A DNA stretch of 64,000 nucleotides from NCBI GenBank assembly GCA_965243255.1, contig CBDEUH010000004.1, positions 3,009,622 to 3,073,621 of the forward strand, written 5' to 3'. Position numbers and translations under genes: made by a program. This DNA is from Bin87 sp965243255. Its GTDB lineage: Bacteria; Chloroflexota; Dehalococcoidia; Lucifugimonadales; UBA3495. Shown one piece after another: positions 16,390 through 25,642 of this stretch (its first letter is position 1; every line of letters begins with the position of its first letter). The notes beneath the pieces were generated by a model. The model saw nothing but the letters and a program-made list of their open reading frames with translations. It ran no database searches and was not told the DNA's origin.

Positions 16390-17166
16390 ATGCGCGTCCT
16401 GATGATTGGCGACATCATCGGCAAGCCGGGTCGGCAAACCCTGGCCCGGCTCCTGCCGGCTCTCCGCCGCGAACTCCACATCGACCTCGTCATCGCCAAC
16501 GCCGAAAACACCGCCGGCGGCTTCGGCCTCACCCCCAAAACCGCCCGCAACCTCCTCGACGCCGGCGTTGACGTTATGACCTCCGGCAATCACATCTGGG
16601 ATAAGAAAGACATCATCCCCCACATGGACGAATTCCCCCTGCTCCGGCCCGCCAACTACTACGGCGCCCCCGGACGCGGCTGGCTCATGCACGGCGACGT
16701 CATGGTGCTCAACCTCCAGGGCCGCACCTTCATGCCCGCCACCATCGACTGCCCTTTCCGCGAAGCCGATAAACGCCTCGCCGAAGCCGAATCCCAATTG
16801 GGCCACCCGCCCCCCGTCGTGCTCGTCGATTTCCACGCCGAAGCCACCTCCGAAAAGCAGAGCCTCGGCTGGTATCTCGACGGACGCGTCAGCGCCGTCG
16901 TCGGCACCCACACCCACGTCGCCACCGCCGACGCCCGCCTGCTCTCCGCCAGTACTGCCTACGTCAGCGACCTCGGCATGACCGGCCCCCAGGACTCCGT
17001 AATCGGCACCGAAACCGCCCCCGTCCTCGAACGTTTCCGCACCGGCATCCCCCAGCGCCTCTCCCCGGCCGATGGCCCCTGCATCCTCAACTCCGTCCTC
17101 ATCCAAATCGACCCCCAAACCGGCCACGCCACCGAAATCGTCCGCATCGACCGCTCCCTCGCATAA
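16390..17166 (+). CDS. YmdB-type metallophosphoesterase (TIGR00282 family)
   Basis: A 258-residue calcineurin-like phosphoesterase of the YmdB family; characterised members hydrolyse 2',3'-cyclic nucleotides or cAMP and affect RNase Y-related regulation. Metal-site motifs are all visible: MIGDIIGKPGR, NAENTAGG, SGNHIWD, VDFHAEATSEK, GTHTHVATAD and SDLGMTGP. The ATG is one base after the rny stop, so the two are translated from one transcript. The downstream PHP gene starts 31 bases later. Confidence 0.92.
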   Translation: MRVLMIGDIIGKPGRQTLARLLPALRRELHIDLVIANAENTAGGFGLTPKTARNLLDAGVDVMTSGNHIWDKKDIIPHMDEFPLLRPANYYGAPGRGWLMHGDVMVLNLQGRTFMPATIDCPFREADKRLAEAESQLGHPPPVVLVDFHAEATSEKQSLGWYLDGRVSAVVGTHTHVATADARLLSASTAYVSDLGMTGPQDSVIGTETAPVLERFRTGIPQRLSPADGPCILNSVLIQIDPQTGHATEIVRIDRSLA

Positions 17167-17197
17167 CCCCTATATCCACGTAAAACCTCGGAGCCCC

Positions 17198-18070
17198 ATG
17201 TCCATCACCGTTGATCTCCATACCCATACCACCGCCTCCGACGGTCGTCTCACCCCCACCGAACTGGTGCAAATGACCGCCGCCAAGGGCATCCGCACCC
17301 TGGCCGTCAGCGACCACGACACCACCGACGGCCTGGCCGAAGCCCAGCGCGCCGTCAACAAAATCCCCGGTATGCGCCTGGTCCCCTCCATCGAACTCAG
17401 CTGCGATGTTCCCGGCGGCGAGGTCCACATGCTCGGCTACTTCATGGACACCGGCGACCCCGACTTTCAGGAAACCCTGTCCGTCTTCCGCCAGGGCCGC
17501 CTCGAGCGCGGCGAAGGCATGGTCCGCAAGCTCGCCGAATACGGCCTGCACATCGAATGGGAGCGGGTCCGGGAAATCGCCGGCGACGCCTCCGTCGGCC
17601 GTCCCCACGTCGCCCGCGCCCTGGTCGAAGCCGGCTACTTCTCCGAACCCGCCCAGGCCTTCGAAGAATACCTGGGACGCAACGGCAAGGCTTACGTCGA
17701 ACGCGCCAAGCTCACCCCCATCGATGCCGTCAAGATGCTCAACGATATCGGAGGCGTGGCCGTCTTCGCCCACCCCTGGTTCGAGCGGCGCGGCGGCGAA
17801 CCCGAACCCGAGCAGTCCCTCATCCAGACCGTCGAGGAGCTCAAGGCTGCCGGCCTCCACGGCATGGAAGTCCACTACGCCATGTACGACCAGCAAACCG
17901 TCGATTGGCTCGCCGATGTCGCCCGCGCCTACGACCTCATCCCCTGCGGCGGCAGCGACTACCACCACAGCGGCAACTCCCGCGAACCCCTCCCCGGCAC
18001 CAACGGCCCGCCCCGGGAATCCGTAGAACGCCTGGAAGCCACCGCCCGCCAACTCGACGCCGCCCGCTAA
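17198..18070 (+). CDS. PHP-domain phosphoesterase
   Basis: A 290-residue protein of the PHP family related to TrpH/RNase AM (YciV), which removes 5' nucleotides from 3',5'-bisphosphonucleotides or RNA. Metal ligands appear in VDLHTHTTASDG, VSDHDTTDG, SIELSC, VFAHPW and GGSDYHHSGN. The insertion with GRPHVARALVEAGY is typical of this subfamily. It continues the rny-YmdB-like run, which suggests a shared job in RNA turnover or nucleotide salvage. The ATG at 17198 follows a weak CGGAG. Confidence 0.88.
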   Translation: MSITVDLHTHTTASDGRLTPTELVQMTAAKGIRTLAVSDHDTTDGLAEAQRAVNKIPGMRLVPSIELSCDVPGGEVHMLGYFMDTGDPDFQETLSVFRQGRLERGEGMVRKLAEYGLHIEWERVREIAGDASVGRPHVARALVEAGYFSEPAQAFEEYLGRNGKAYVERAKLTPIDAVKMLNDIGGVAVFAHPWFERRGGEPEPEQSLIQTVEELKAAGLHGMEVHYAMYDQQTVDWLADVARAYDLIPCGGSDYHHSGNSREPLPGTNGPPRESVERLEATARQLDAAR

Positions 18071-18094
18071 CCCCCCCGCTGAAGCGGCAACGCT

Positions 18095-18823
18095 ATGCCC
18101 GCCGCGCTCTTCACCATCATCCCCCTCTGGGCCGCCGCCTACCTCATCGGCGCAACGCCCATATCCTACCTGCTCGCCCGCGCATTCGGCGGCATCGACC
18201 TCCGACGCCACGGCAGCGGCAACGTCGGCGGCAGCAACCTCGCCAGCCAGCTGGGCAAACGCTGGTTCCCCGCCATCATCGCCATCGACCTCACCCGCGG
18301 CGCCGCTCCCATCCTCCTCGGCTACTACGTCCTGGGCCACTATCTGCCGGCCCTCAGCGAACATCCCTGGCTATTGATGCTCACCCCCTTGTTCACCCTG
18401 GCCGGCAACGCCTGGTCGCCGTTCCTGCGTTTCACCGGAGGCCGCAGCGTCGGCGTCTGGGCCGGCGGATTGACCGGCATCTCGCCGCCGCTGTTCCTCG
18501 CCGCCCTGCTCACCTACCTGCTCACCTGGTTCGCCACCCGTCGCTCCGCCGAGTCCTTGTTGGCGGTCATGCTTCTGTTGCCTCTGGTCTGCCTGGCCTG
18601 GCCCGGCCAGTTGCTCCTGGTCGGCTCGCCTCAGCAATACGCCGTCTATGCCGCCGCCGGCGTGGCGCTCATCCTGCTCAAGCGCCTGCTGTCCAACGGC
18701 GGCCCCCTGCCGGCCGACCTGCCCCGTCGTTCGGTGATGCTCAACCGCCTGCTCCGCGACCGCGACATCGCCGACCGCCGGCAGTGGCTCTCCCGCGTCG
18801 GCGACCGCCCCCGGGACTTCTGA
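18095..18823 (+). CDS. PlsY-like membrane protein, divergent paralog
   Basis: A 242-residue polytopic membrane protein of the PlsY (acylphosphate:glycerol-3-phosphate acyltransferase) family. The first motif is present as GSGNVGGSN. The second is altered: AGNAWSPFLRFTGGRSVG has Asn where PlsY has the conserved His of GH and Arg-Ser-Val for Lys-Gly-Val. The C-terminal H-x-x-N-I motif is missing; instead there is a charged tail rich in Arg/Asp. A canonical PlsY is encoded at 36941-37669. This copy may act on another acyl acceptor or be catalytically changed. Its stop overlaps the next ATG. Confidence 0.8.
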   Translation: MPAALFTIIPLWAAAYLIGATPISYLLARAFGGIDLRRHGSGNVGGSNLASQLGKRWFPAIIAIDLTRGAAPILLGYYVLGHYLPALSEHPWLLMLTPLFTLAGNAWSPFLRFTGGRSVGVWAGGLTGISPPLFLAALLTYLLTWFATRRSAESLLAVMLLLPLVCLAWPGQLLLVGSPQQYAVYAAAGVALILLKRLLSNGGPLPADLPRRSVMLNRLLRDRDIADRRQWLSRVGDRPRDF

Positions 18824-19326
18824 TGGCAAGTTCGCCCTCCGACCCTCAACCCTTCACCTGCTACTGGCACCCGGAGGTCCCCACCGGCCTGTCGTGCAGC
18901 CAGTGCCGGCGTCCCATCTGCACCCAGTGCCTGGTGCAGGTTCCCGTCGGTATCCGCTGCCGGGAATGTGGACGCGCTCAGCCCCTGCCCACCTTCGACG
19001 TTCAACCTTCCAACTACGCCCGCGCCGCTGTGGTCGCCGCCGTCGTCGCCGTCGGGGGCATCGTCCTCACCGTCCTGCTCGCCCTGTTCCTCGGCGGCCT
19101 GGCCTTCGTCATAATGCCCCTGGGCGTCGGTTACGTCGCCGGCGAGGTTATCAGTCGTGTCGTCAACCTCAAGCGCAGCCGCGGCTTGATGTACATCGCC
19201 GGCAGCACCGTGGTCGTCTCCGTAATCGTGCCCCTCTACCTCTTGGGTTTTCCCTCACCGGGCCTCTGGGGCATTCTCGCTACCGTCGGCGGCGTGCTCA
19301 TCGCCATCGCCCGCGTCCGCCTATAA
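18823..19326 (+). CDS. B-box type zinc-finger membrane protein
   Basis: A 167-residue protein. Residues about 12-48 form a B-box-like Zn site with paired Cys/His (CYWHPE, CSQCRRPICTQC, CRECGR), and three hydrophobic helices follow (VVAAVVAVGGIVLTVLLALF and two more). The N-terminal module is the one often fused to rhomboid proteases in actinobacteria and Chloroflexota, but no rhomboid Ser/His motif is present here. It probably sits in the cytoplasmic membrane with the zinc domain inside. The ATG overlaps the TGA of the PlsY-like gene (TGATG), so they are coupled. Confidence 0.82.
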   Translation: MASSPSDPQPFTCYWHPEVPTGLSCSQCRRPICTQCLVQVPVGIRCRECGRAQPLPTFDVQPSNYARAAVVAAVVAVGGIVLTVLLALFLGGLAFVIMPLGVGYVAGEVISRVVNLKRSRGLMYIAGSTVVVSVIVPLYLLGFPSPGLWGILATVGGVLIAIARVRL

Positions 19327-19360
19327 CCGCCCAATCCCCAACGTCCGCTGATCCTGTGCA

Positions 19361-19376
19361 CCCTGATTCTGACAAT
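19361..19376. repeat. Family D repeat, partial copy 2
   Basis: CCCTGATTCTGACAATT, the end segment of family D, lies between the zinc-finger gene and recX. The upstream AATCC units are nearly lost (a CCAATCCCC at 19331 may be a remnant). Confidence 0.55.
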
Positions 19377-19397
19377 TCACGGCTACCGCAATACCCG

Positions 19398-19885
19398 TCA
19401 TTCCCTTGCCTCATGCTCAGCCCACAGTCTCGCAATCGTATCCCGCGCCACCCCGCTGGCAAAGCCCCGTCGCCGCAGGTAGTCCCACATCTTGCGACGG
19501 AACGTCCCGTAGGGCATGTCGCCCCGTTCCAGCCACCGCCGCGCCCGCCGCTCGCCAGCCCGGTACGCGCCATCGGCTTCGTCCAGCCCTTCCAGCGTCT
19601 CGTCAATGATGCTGTTCGCCACGCCCTTGGCCCGCAGCTCCCGCCGCAACGCAAAGGCGCCCCTGGGCTTGCGACGCTCCCGGCTGTCCCGCCACCGCCG
19701 GGCGAAATCCTCGTCATCCAGGTAGCCGTAACGATTCAGCGATGTCAGCACTTGCTCAACGACGGGCTGGGAAAACTCCTTCCCAACCCGTCGCCGTACT
19801 TCCGTAACCGACCGCTGCCGGAAGCTGACGTAGCGCAGAGCTACCTGTAGCGCCCGCGCATAGTCATCGGACTCAGATGCTTCCA

Positions 19886-19886
<1 letters not shown>
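19398..19886 (-). CDS. recX: Regulatory protein RecX
   Basis: A 162-residue all-helical RecX, which binds inside the RecA filament groove and limits its activity. The sequence has the three-helix tandem pattern with ALRYVSFRQRSVTEVRRRV, YGYLDDEDFARRW and PRGAFALRRELRAKGV. It starts inside the recA stop codon (TGATG), a coupling seen in many bacteria. Length is typical. Confidence 0.92.
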
Positions 19887-21001
<1,115 letters not shown>

Positions 21002-21011
21002 CTTTAACCTC

Positions 21012-21023
21012 GCACGCTTGTTC
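21012..21023 (-). promoter_or_regulatory. Possible LexA (SOS) box of recA
   Basis: On the minus strand GAACAAGCGTGC lies 11 bases upstream of the recA ATG and 23 bases after the -10. It matches the Gram-positive type SOS box GAAC-N4-GTTC at 7 of 8 fixed positions. No lexA is in the window, so the operator type of this organism is unknown. Confidence 0.35.
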
Positions 21024-21046
21024 CGCGCTGTATTTTGTTGGCGGCG

Positions 21047-21055
21047 ATAATAGCA
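21047..21055 (-). promoter_or_regulatory. Extended -10 promoter of recA
   Basis: TGCTATTAT on the minus strand, 45 bases before the recA ATG. Confidence 0.5.
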
Positions 21056-21096
21056 CGGGCGTTCCAGTAACGCAAGGCCTTTCTGTCATCAATTTT

Positions 21097-21130
21097 CCTC
21101 TCCCCTCGCGGGAGAGGGTCAGGGTGAGGG
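21097..21130. repeat. REP-like palindrome, family C
   Basis: CCTCTCCCCTCGCGGGAGAG followed by GGTCAGGGTGAGGG, a perfect-arm palindrome with a direct tail. It lies between the glutaredoxin-like gene and recA. A degraded relative lies at 6847. Confidence 0.75.
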
Positions 21131-21170
21131 AGTACTCTCAACCGGGCCCACGGCCCGGCGCCTAAAAATC

Positions 21171-21440
21171 TCAAAACCCGCCTTCAAAACCAATCGTAAC
21201 CGCGCCGTTCTCCACGATTATCGGCGTTATCCGCTCGCCGCCCGACAGCTCCAGCAGCGCCGGTATCTGGTCCGGCTGCTTGGATACGTCAATCTCCGTG
21301 TAGGCCACGCGCTGCCGCCGGTAGTGCATCTTCGCCTGCGCCGAAAAGGGACAGTCCGGGTGCGTGTAAAGAATGATTTCGGTCTGCTCTGCGGTGGTCA
21401 AAACAATCTCCTGAACCGGGCCATTTCCCGATTTTGCCAA
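21171..21440 (-). CDS. Glutaredoxin-like protein
   Basis: An 89-residue thioredoxin-fold protein of the glutaredoxin/NrdH group. The active site reads THPDCPFSAQAK, a monothiol CPFS in place of CPxC. The cis-Pro loop is RITPIIVENG, and the C-terminal GFEGGF matches the end of the fold. The stretch before EIILYTHPDC is longer than in standard Grx and its start is uncertain. It is likely a redox protein or Fe-S-related monothiol Grx. It lies in the leftward run upstream of recA, separated from recA by a palindromic repeat. Confidence 0.8.
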   Translation of the reverse strand: MAKSGNGPVQEIVLTTAEQTEIILYTHPDCPFSAQAKMHYRRQRVAYTEIDVSKQPDQIPALLELSGGERITPIIVENGAVTIGFEGGF

Positions 21441-21474
21441 TAGCGTTGCCCAATTGTACGTATCGCCGTCCCAA

Positions 21475-21828
21475 CTACGGAGCCGGCGGAACCCTGAATC
21501 TCACCGTGCCGTCGGTATCGTGTTCGTGGTAGGCGATGGCCGCCAGCAGTTCCCGGCGTGTATCGGCTACTGTGGCGGCCAGGGCGTCAATCCGGGCATC
21601 AAGCCGAGCGCCCTGGGCGTCAATCCGTTCGGACAGAGTGTCGACCCGTCCGGACAGAGTGTCCGTCCGTTCGGACAGAGTGTCGATCCGTCCGGCCAAA
21701 GTGTCCATCCGCGCGGCCAGGGCGTCCATCCGTTCGATCACCTTCCCGGCCCAATAGAACATTGACCCCACCAGGGCCACCAAGGTAACCACACCCACAG
21801 CGATGCTGATTGCGATGCCTACGTCCAT
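21475..21828 (-). CDS. Membrane-anchored coiled-coil protein with heptad repeats
   Basis: A 117-residue protein with one N-terminal membrane helix (IAISIAVGVVTLVALVGSMF) followed by about seven heptads of the form R(M/I)DTL(S/A)(E/G) and a short C-terminal tail. The gene's heptads are encoded by near-identical 21-base tandem units (see repeat at 21619). Such proteins probably oligomerise through the coiled coil on one face of the membrane. The start is set at MDVGIAIS, because the frame upstream lacks a membrane-like start. The family resembles the short coiled-coil proteins found by repeat expansion in many Chloroflexota. Confidence 0.75.
   Translation of the reverse strand: MDVGIAISIAVGVVTLVALVGSMFYWAGKVIERMDALAARMDTLAGRIDTLSERTDTLSGRVDTLSERIDAQGARLDARIDALAATVADTRRELLAAIAYHEHDTDGTVRFRVPPAP
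21619..21723. repeat. Five 21-bp tandem repeats encoding coiled-coil heptads
   Basis: Five 21-base units start at 21619, 21640, 21661, 21682 and 21703; the first is GTCAATCCGTTCGGACAGAG plus T. The GTC-CCGT-CGGACAGAGT skeleton is the most constant part, and a sixth, weaker unit follows to about 21738. Each unit encodes one heptad, so copy number could change without frameshift. Confidence 0.85.
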
Positions 21829-21934
21829 AGTGCCGCCAATTATACCCGGCGGTGCGCCCACCAACAACCGGAACCCCTTGAGGTCAACTTGCCTCGCACT
21901 GGAGCCCCTGCTCAACCGCCCATGCCTGGATTCC

Positions 21935-22888
21935 CTACACCGGCACCGGCTGCGCTTCCAGCAACTCCGCTATCACCGATTCTTGCGTCCGTTCCCGCAG
22001 TCTCGCCATGCTTTTCAGGATGATGCGATGCGCCAGCGCCGGCCCGGCCAAGGCCTTGATGTCGTCCGGAGTAACGTAGTCCTGCCCCCTGATGCCGGCC
22101 AACGCCTGGGCGCAGCGGTACAGCCCCAGCGTCGCCCGCGGACTGGCGCCCAGCTCAACGTCCGGATGCTCACGGGTGGCGCGAATCAGCCCCACCAGGT
22201 ACGACCGCAGCGGCCGACTGATGTAAATCCGACGCACCAGGTTCTGGATGTTCAGCACTTCGTCCGCCGACGCCACGGCCCCCAGCGAACCCAATGGGTC
22301 GGCATCCTCAAACCGCTCTAGCATCGCATCTTCGTCGTCTTCCGATGGATAGCCCAGGCTCAGCCGCATCAGGAAGCGGTCAATCTGCGCTTCCGGCAGC
22401 GGAAACGTCCCCTCCAGTTCAATGGGGTTTTGAGTCGCCAGCACCAGGAACGGCGCCGGCAGGCGCACTGTGTCCTGGTCAACCGTAACCTGCCGCTCCG
22501 CCATGGCCTCCAGCAACGCCGATTGCGTCCGCGGCGTGGCCCGGTTGATTTCGTCCGCCAGCACCACCTGCGCGATCACGGGCCCGGGCCGGAACTCAAA
22601 CTGCCCGCTGCGCTGGTTGTAGTAGTTGATCCCTGTGATGTCCGACGGCATCAGGTCTGGCGTGAACTGGATGCGCCGGAACTCGCAGTCCAGCGAATAG
22701 GACAGCGACCGGGCCAACGTGGTTTTCCCAATGCCAGGCACGTCCTCAATCAGGATGTGCCCCGCGCTGAACAGGGCCGCCAGCGTGAACTCAATCACCT
22801 CATCCTTGCCCACTATCGCCAGCTGGATGTTCTCCCGGATGGCCCGGGCCGTATCCGCAATGCGCTGCGTTTCCGATGCCGTGGTCAA
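21935..22888 (-). CDS. MoxR-type AAA ATPase (copy 1)
   Basis: A 317-residue AAA+ ATPase of the MoxR family, which acts as a chaperone for von Willebrand-factor or DUF58 partners. Walker A is EDVPGIGKTTLAR, Walker B VVLADEINRATP, sensor 1 VLATQNPIELEG, then the Arg finger region QIDRFLMR. The start is TTG at 22888, overlapping the TGA of the previous gene (TTGA); no ATG fits the N-terminus. No DUF58 or VWA partner is adjacent, unlike the second MoxR at 35901. It may work with that module or with a distant partner. Confidence 0.9.
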   Translation of the reverse strand: MTTASETQRIADTARAIRENIQLAIVGKDEVIEFTLAALFSAGHILIEDVPGIGKTTLARSLSYSLDCEFRRIQFTPDLMPSDITGINYYNQRSGQFEFRPGPVIAQVVLADEINRATPRTQSALLEAMAERQVTVDQDTVRLPAPFLVLATQNPIELEGTFPLPEAQIDRFLMRLSLGYPSEDDEDAMLERFEDADPLGSLGAVASADEVLNIQNLVRRIYISRPLRSYLVGLIRATREHPDVELGASPRATLGLYRCAQALAGIRGQDYVTPDDIKALAGPALAHRIILKSMARLRERTQESVIAELLEAQPVPV

Positions 22889-23610
22889 GGCGTTGCTCCG
22901 GGCGCTGCCAGCTTGCCCTCCAGGTGTTCCGCCGCTTCCCTCAGGTCCTTCGGCGAGTCAACACTGCGCCAGAACTTATCCGTCAACACCGCCGACATCC
23001 GCCCCGTCGCCGCCAGCGCCGGAAACGTCGTGGTTTCGTGGTCGCCCACCTCCGGCAGCAGCTCCCGGATGGACGGGTCCAACACGTAGACCCCGCCGTT
23101 GATGGCATAGGGCAGCGCCGCTTTCTCCCGGAACCCGTGCACCAGGCCGTCGCTGTTGGTGTCCACGATGCCGTAAGGGCTGGTCATGGGCACCGTCAGT
23201 ATGCTGGCGCAATGCGACGGGTTCGCGGCCGAACGTCGCCGGTAATCCGCCAACAGTTCGCCCAGGTCGGCGTCGGTGATTACGTCGCCGTTGGTGGCAA
23301 TCACGGGTTCTTCGCCGCCGGATAGCATGGCCAGCCCCTTCTTCAGCGCGCCGCCCCGGCCCAGCGGCGTTCTTTCGTGGCTGTAATGCGCCCGGATGCC
23401 CAATACGCTCCCGTCACCGAAATAGTCCGCCACCATTTCCCCCAGGTAACCCACCAGGAACACCACGTCCGTAACCCCGACCTCCCGTAGCCGCCGCATC
23501 TGGTGCCACAGAATCGGCCGGCCGTTTAGTTCCACCATGGGCTTCGGCGCGGTGTCAGTGAGGGGCCGCAGCCTTTCGCCTTTGCCCCCGGCCAGAATCA
23601 AAGCATACAT
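22885..23610 (-). CDS. Nucleotidyltransferase (NDP-sugar pyrophosphorylase family)
   Basis: A 241-residue sugar-1-phosphate nucleotidyltransferase. The signature ALILAGGKGERLRPLTDTAPKPMVELNG is followed by the nucleotide-binding TNGDVITDADL and the metal/base site YAINGGVYVLDPSI. It makes an NDP-sugar for cell-surface polymers. The substrate cannot be deduced. It is the first gene of a leftward run with MoxR. Confidence 0.9.
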   Translation of the reverse strand: MYALILAGGKGERLRPLTDTAPKPMVELNGRPILWHQMRRLREVGVTDVVFLVGYLGEMVADYFGDGSVLGIRAHYSHERTPLGRGGALKKGLAMLSGGEEPVIATNGDVITDADLGELLADYRRRSAANPSHCASILTVPMTSPYGIVDTNSDGLVHGFREKAALPYAINGGVYVLDPSIRELLPEVGDHETTTFPALAATGRMSAVLTDKFWRSVDSPKDLREAAEHLEGKLAAPGATP

Positions 23611-23996
23611 GACGCCCGCACTGTGGCTACTGGATAAAGGGCAGCGCCCGGATATACACTTCCGTTTGTTTTCGCCCGGTCCCTATCTCAGTGCCGAACA
23701 CTTCTATGCGCCGGGCTGCGACTAGTCGGAACCCTAACAGCAAGGCCGGCCAGTGTCAACAATTCCCACCGTTTTTCAGCCCGTGCATTGCCGGTGCGGA
23801 TTCGCTCCCCGGCGCCGGCGCCCAATCGACCGCCGACCTGGGTCGGGCCGCCCACGATGCGACCGCCAACGACCCGCAACGCCCCCTGTGCTATAATCCC
23901 GTAGGCTTGGCAATGGGCCCGGCGATGGGGATGATTGCCCCGGGCTTGCGCCGTGATATTGCAAAGTATCGGTATTTTGTGAGGAGGAACACAGCC
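23611..23996. other. Gene-free stretch of 386 bases between divergent units
   Basis: No convincing frame. It holds the extended -10 at 23889 for the rightward operon; the leftward promoter of the nucleotidyltransferase is not clear. No repeat family member was seen. Confidence 0.6.
23889..23897 (+). promoter_or_regulatory. Extended -10 of the CMD operon
   Basis: TGCTATAAT, a perfect extended -10, lies 100 bases before the TTG start at 23997. No -35 is recognisable at 16-18 bases. Confidence 0.55.
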
Positions 23997-24791
23997 TTGA
24001 CTACTCCTAATGACCGCCTGCAGGCAGGTATCGGGATGCGCCGCACCATGTCCGGGGGTGATAAATCCCATCTGGCCCTGCCCGGCGTTGACCAGTTGGC
24101 TCCTGACCTCAAGCGCATCATCGACGAAGCCCTGTTCGGCACCATCTGGACACGGCCCGGACTGGACTTGAAACAGCGTTGCATCGCCACAATCTCGGCG
24201 CTGATGACTCAGGGAGAGCTCAACCTGTTGCGCCGCCACATCGTCCGCGCCCTTAACGTGGGCCTTACGCCGAACCAGGTGGTGGAAATTTTCTTCCAGT
24301 CCACCTTCTACATCGGCGTGCCGGCCGTTGAATCGGGCCTCCGCCTCACCAAGGACATCCTAGAAGAACTCGGCATCGAATACGAGCCCACCCTGGAATA
24401 CGACCCCAACATGCACGCCGACGAACGCTTCGCCCTGGGCCAGGAACTGCACCGCCATCACATGGGCAGCACTCCCGACACCGGCGCCGACGCCAACAGC
24501 CCCGAAGCGCAGCTGGAGCGTATCGTTGACGAGTATAACTGGGGAGCCATCTACAGCCGTTCGCTCCTGGACGACAAGGAGCGCGCCATTATCTCCCTGG
24601 CCGCCCTGACCAGCATGGGCGTGTACGACGCACAGATGCGTCGGCGCATCCGCGGCGCCGTCGGCGTCGGCCTCGGCCCCGATGAGATTATGGAGGTCTT
24701 CATCCACCTCTCCATGTACGGCGGCTATGTGAACGCCCGGACGGCGATGCGCATCGCCCGCTCCGTTTTCAACGAGTTGGGCATCGGTTAG
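23997..24791 (+). CDS. Tandem carboxymuconolactone decarboxylase (CMD) domain protein
   Basis: A 264-residue protein with two CMD/AhpD-like helical domains, about residues 35-115 and 165-262. Each carries the same plan (DLKQRCIATISALMTQGE and DDKERAIISLAALTSMGV, then RRHIVRALNVG and RRRIRGAVGVG). In PcaC such domains decarboxylate a lactone in the beta-ketoadipate path; in AhpD they are peroxidase-linked and need CxxC, which is not present. The start is the TTG at 23997 behind GAGGAGG at 23981; frames upstream have no RBS. It heads an operon with an alpha/beta hydrolase, as in the PcaC/PcaD pair. Confidence 0.82.
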   Translation: MTTPNDRLQAGIGMRRTMSGGDKSHLALPGVDQLAPDLKRIIDEALFGTIWTRPGLDLKQRCIATISALMTQGELNLLRRHIVRALNVGLTPNQVVEIFFQSTFYIGVPAVESGLRLTKDILEELGIEYEPTLEYDPNMHADERFALGQELHRHHMGSTPDTGADANSPEAQLERIVDEYNWGAIYSRSLLDDKERAIISLAALTSMGVYDAQMRRRIRGAVGVGLGPDEIMEVFIHLSMYGGYVNARTAMRIARSVFNELGIG

Positions 24792-24833
24792 CCGACCGTC
24801 CTCTCGCCGCACTCGCAACTGTAGGGGGAAAAT

Positions 24834-25628
24834 ATGCAACTGCGCCTGGACGACGGCTGCGAGCTGTTCTATACCATCGACGATTTCACCGACCCCTGGA
24901 CGCAGCCCGAAACCGTGGTCATGCACCACGGCATGGCCAAAAACCACAAAATGTGGTTCGGATGGGTGCCCATTATCGCCCGCCACTACCGCGTCATCCG
25001 TCTCGATATGCGCGGTATGGGCCAGTCATCCGTCCCCGAACCCGGTTATCCCTGGTCGGTGGACAACTTCGCCCGCGACCTCGCCGAGTTTGCGGACAAG
25101 CTCGCGCTGGATCGCTTTCACCTCATCGGCGAAACCGTCGGCGGTAGCATCTCAATGCGCTACGCCACCATGCACCAGGAACGCCTCCTCTCGCTGACCG
25201 CCTGCACTTCACCCACCAGCTTCAACGACGCCCATCACGCCCAGTCGGCAGTGCAGATTGAGCAGGAAGGCATCGGCGCCTGGGTCGAAAGCAGCATCGG
25301 TCGCCGCCTCGACCCCCAAATCGTTGACCCGGCCTATACCCGTTGGTACGCCGAACAGATGAAGGCCACCACGCCCCACGTCGTCGCCGGTTTCCAGGCC
25401 CAGGCGGCGGGCGACCTGCGCCCGTTGCTCCGCGAGGTGCAAACGCCCACTCTGATTATCGCCGCCGCGGCCCTGCGCGAGGAAGTGCTGGGCGATTTTC
25501 GTGGCGCCGCCGACGTCTTTCCCAACGGACGCGCCGTCGTGTTCCCCGGCGTGTCCGGTTTTGTGCAGCACATCCTGCCGGTGCCCTGCGCTCGCGTGTG
25601 GCTGGACTTCGCCCGCAGCCTGGGTTAG
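24834..25628 (+). CDS. Alpha/beta hydrolase, PcaD-like, with an altered nucleophile elbow
   Basis: A 264-residue alpha/beta hydrolase. The oxyanion/HG motif is VVMHHGMAKN, the Asp/Arg loop is RLDMRGMGQS, and the elbow reads HLIGETVGGS: Thr101 sits where the catalytic Ser of GxSxG would be. A possible catalytic His is in the C-terminal VSGFVQHILP. It follows the double CMD protein by 42 bases, as PcaD (enol-lactonase) follows PcaC, so a ring-cleavage product is a plausible substrate class. Whether Thr is a nucleophile or the enzyme has lost hydrolase activity is open. Confidence 0.82.
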   Translation: MQLRLDDGCELFYTIDDFTDPWTQPETVVMHHGMAKNHKMWFGWVPIIARHYRVIRLDMRGMGQSSVPEPGYPWSVDNFARDLAEFADKLALDRFHLIGETVGGSISMRYATMHQERLLSLTACTSPTSFNDAHHAQSAVQIEQEGIGAWVESSIGRRLDPQIVDPAYTRWYAEQMKATTPHVVAGFQAQAAGDLRPLLREVQTPTLIIAAAALREEVLGDFRGAADVFPNGRAVVFPGVSGFVQHILPVPCARVWLDFARSLG

Positions 25629-25642
25629 GTATCGCGCTCCCC

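Noticed and set aside
21171..21440. Selenocysteine in the glutaredoxin-like protein (TGA stop)
   Set aside because: The TGA is at the normal end of the fold and is followed after two codons by TAG; the active site has Cys.
21619..21723. 21-bp repeats as a CRISPR or origin iteron
   Set aside because: The repeats are contiguous, keep the reading frame and encode heptads of a coiled coil.
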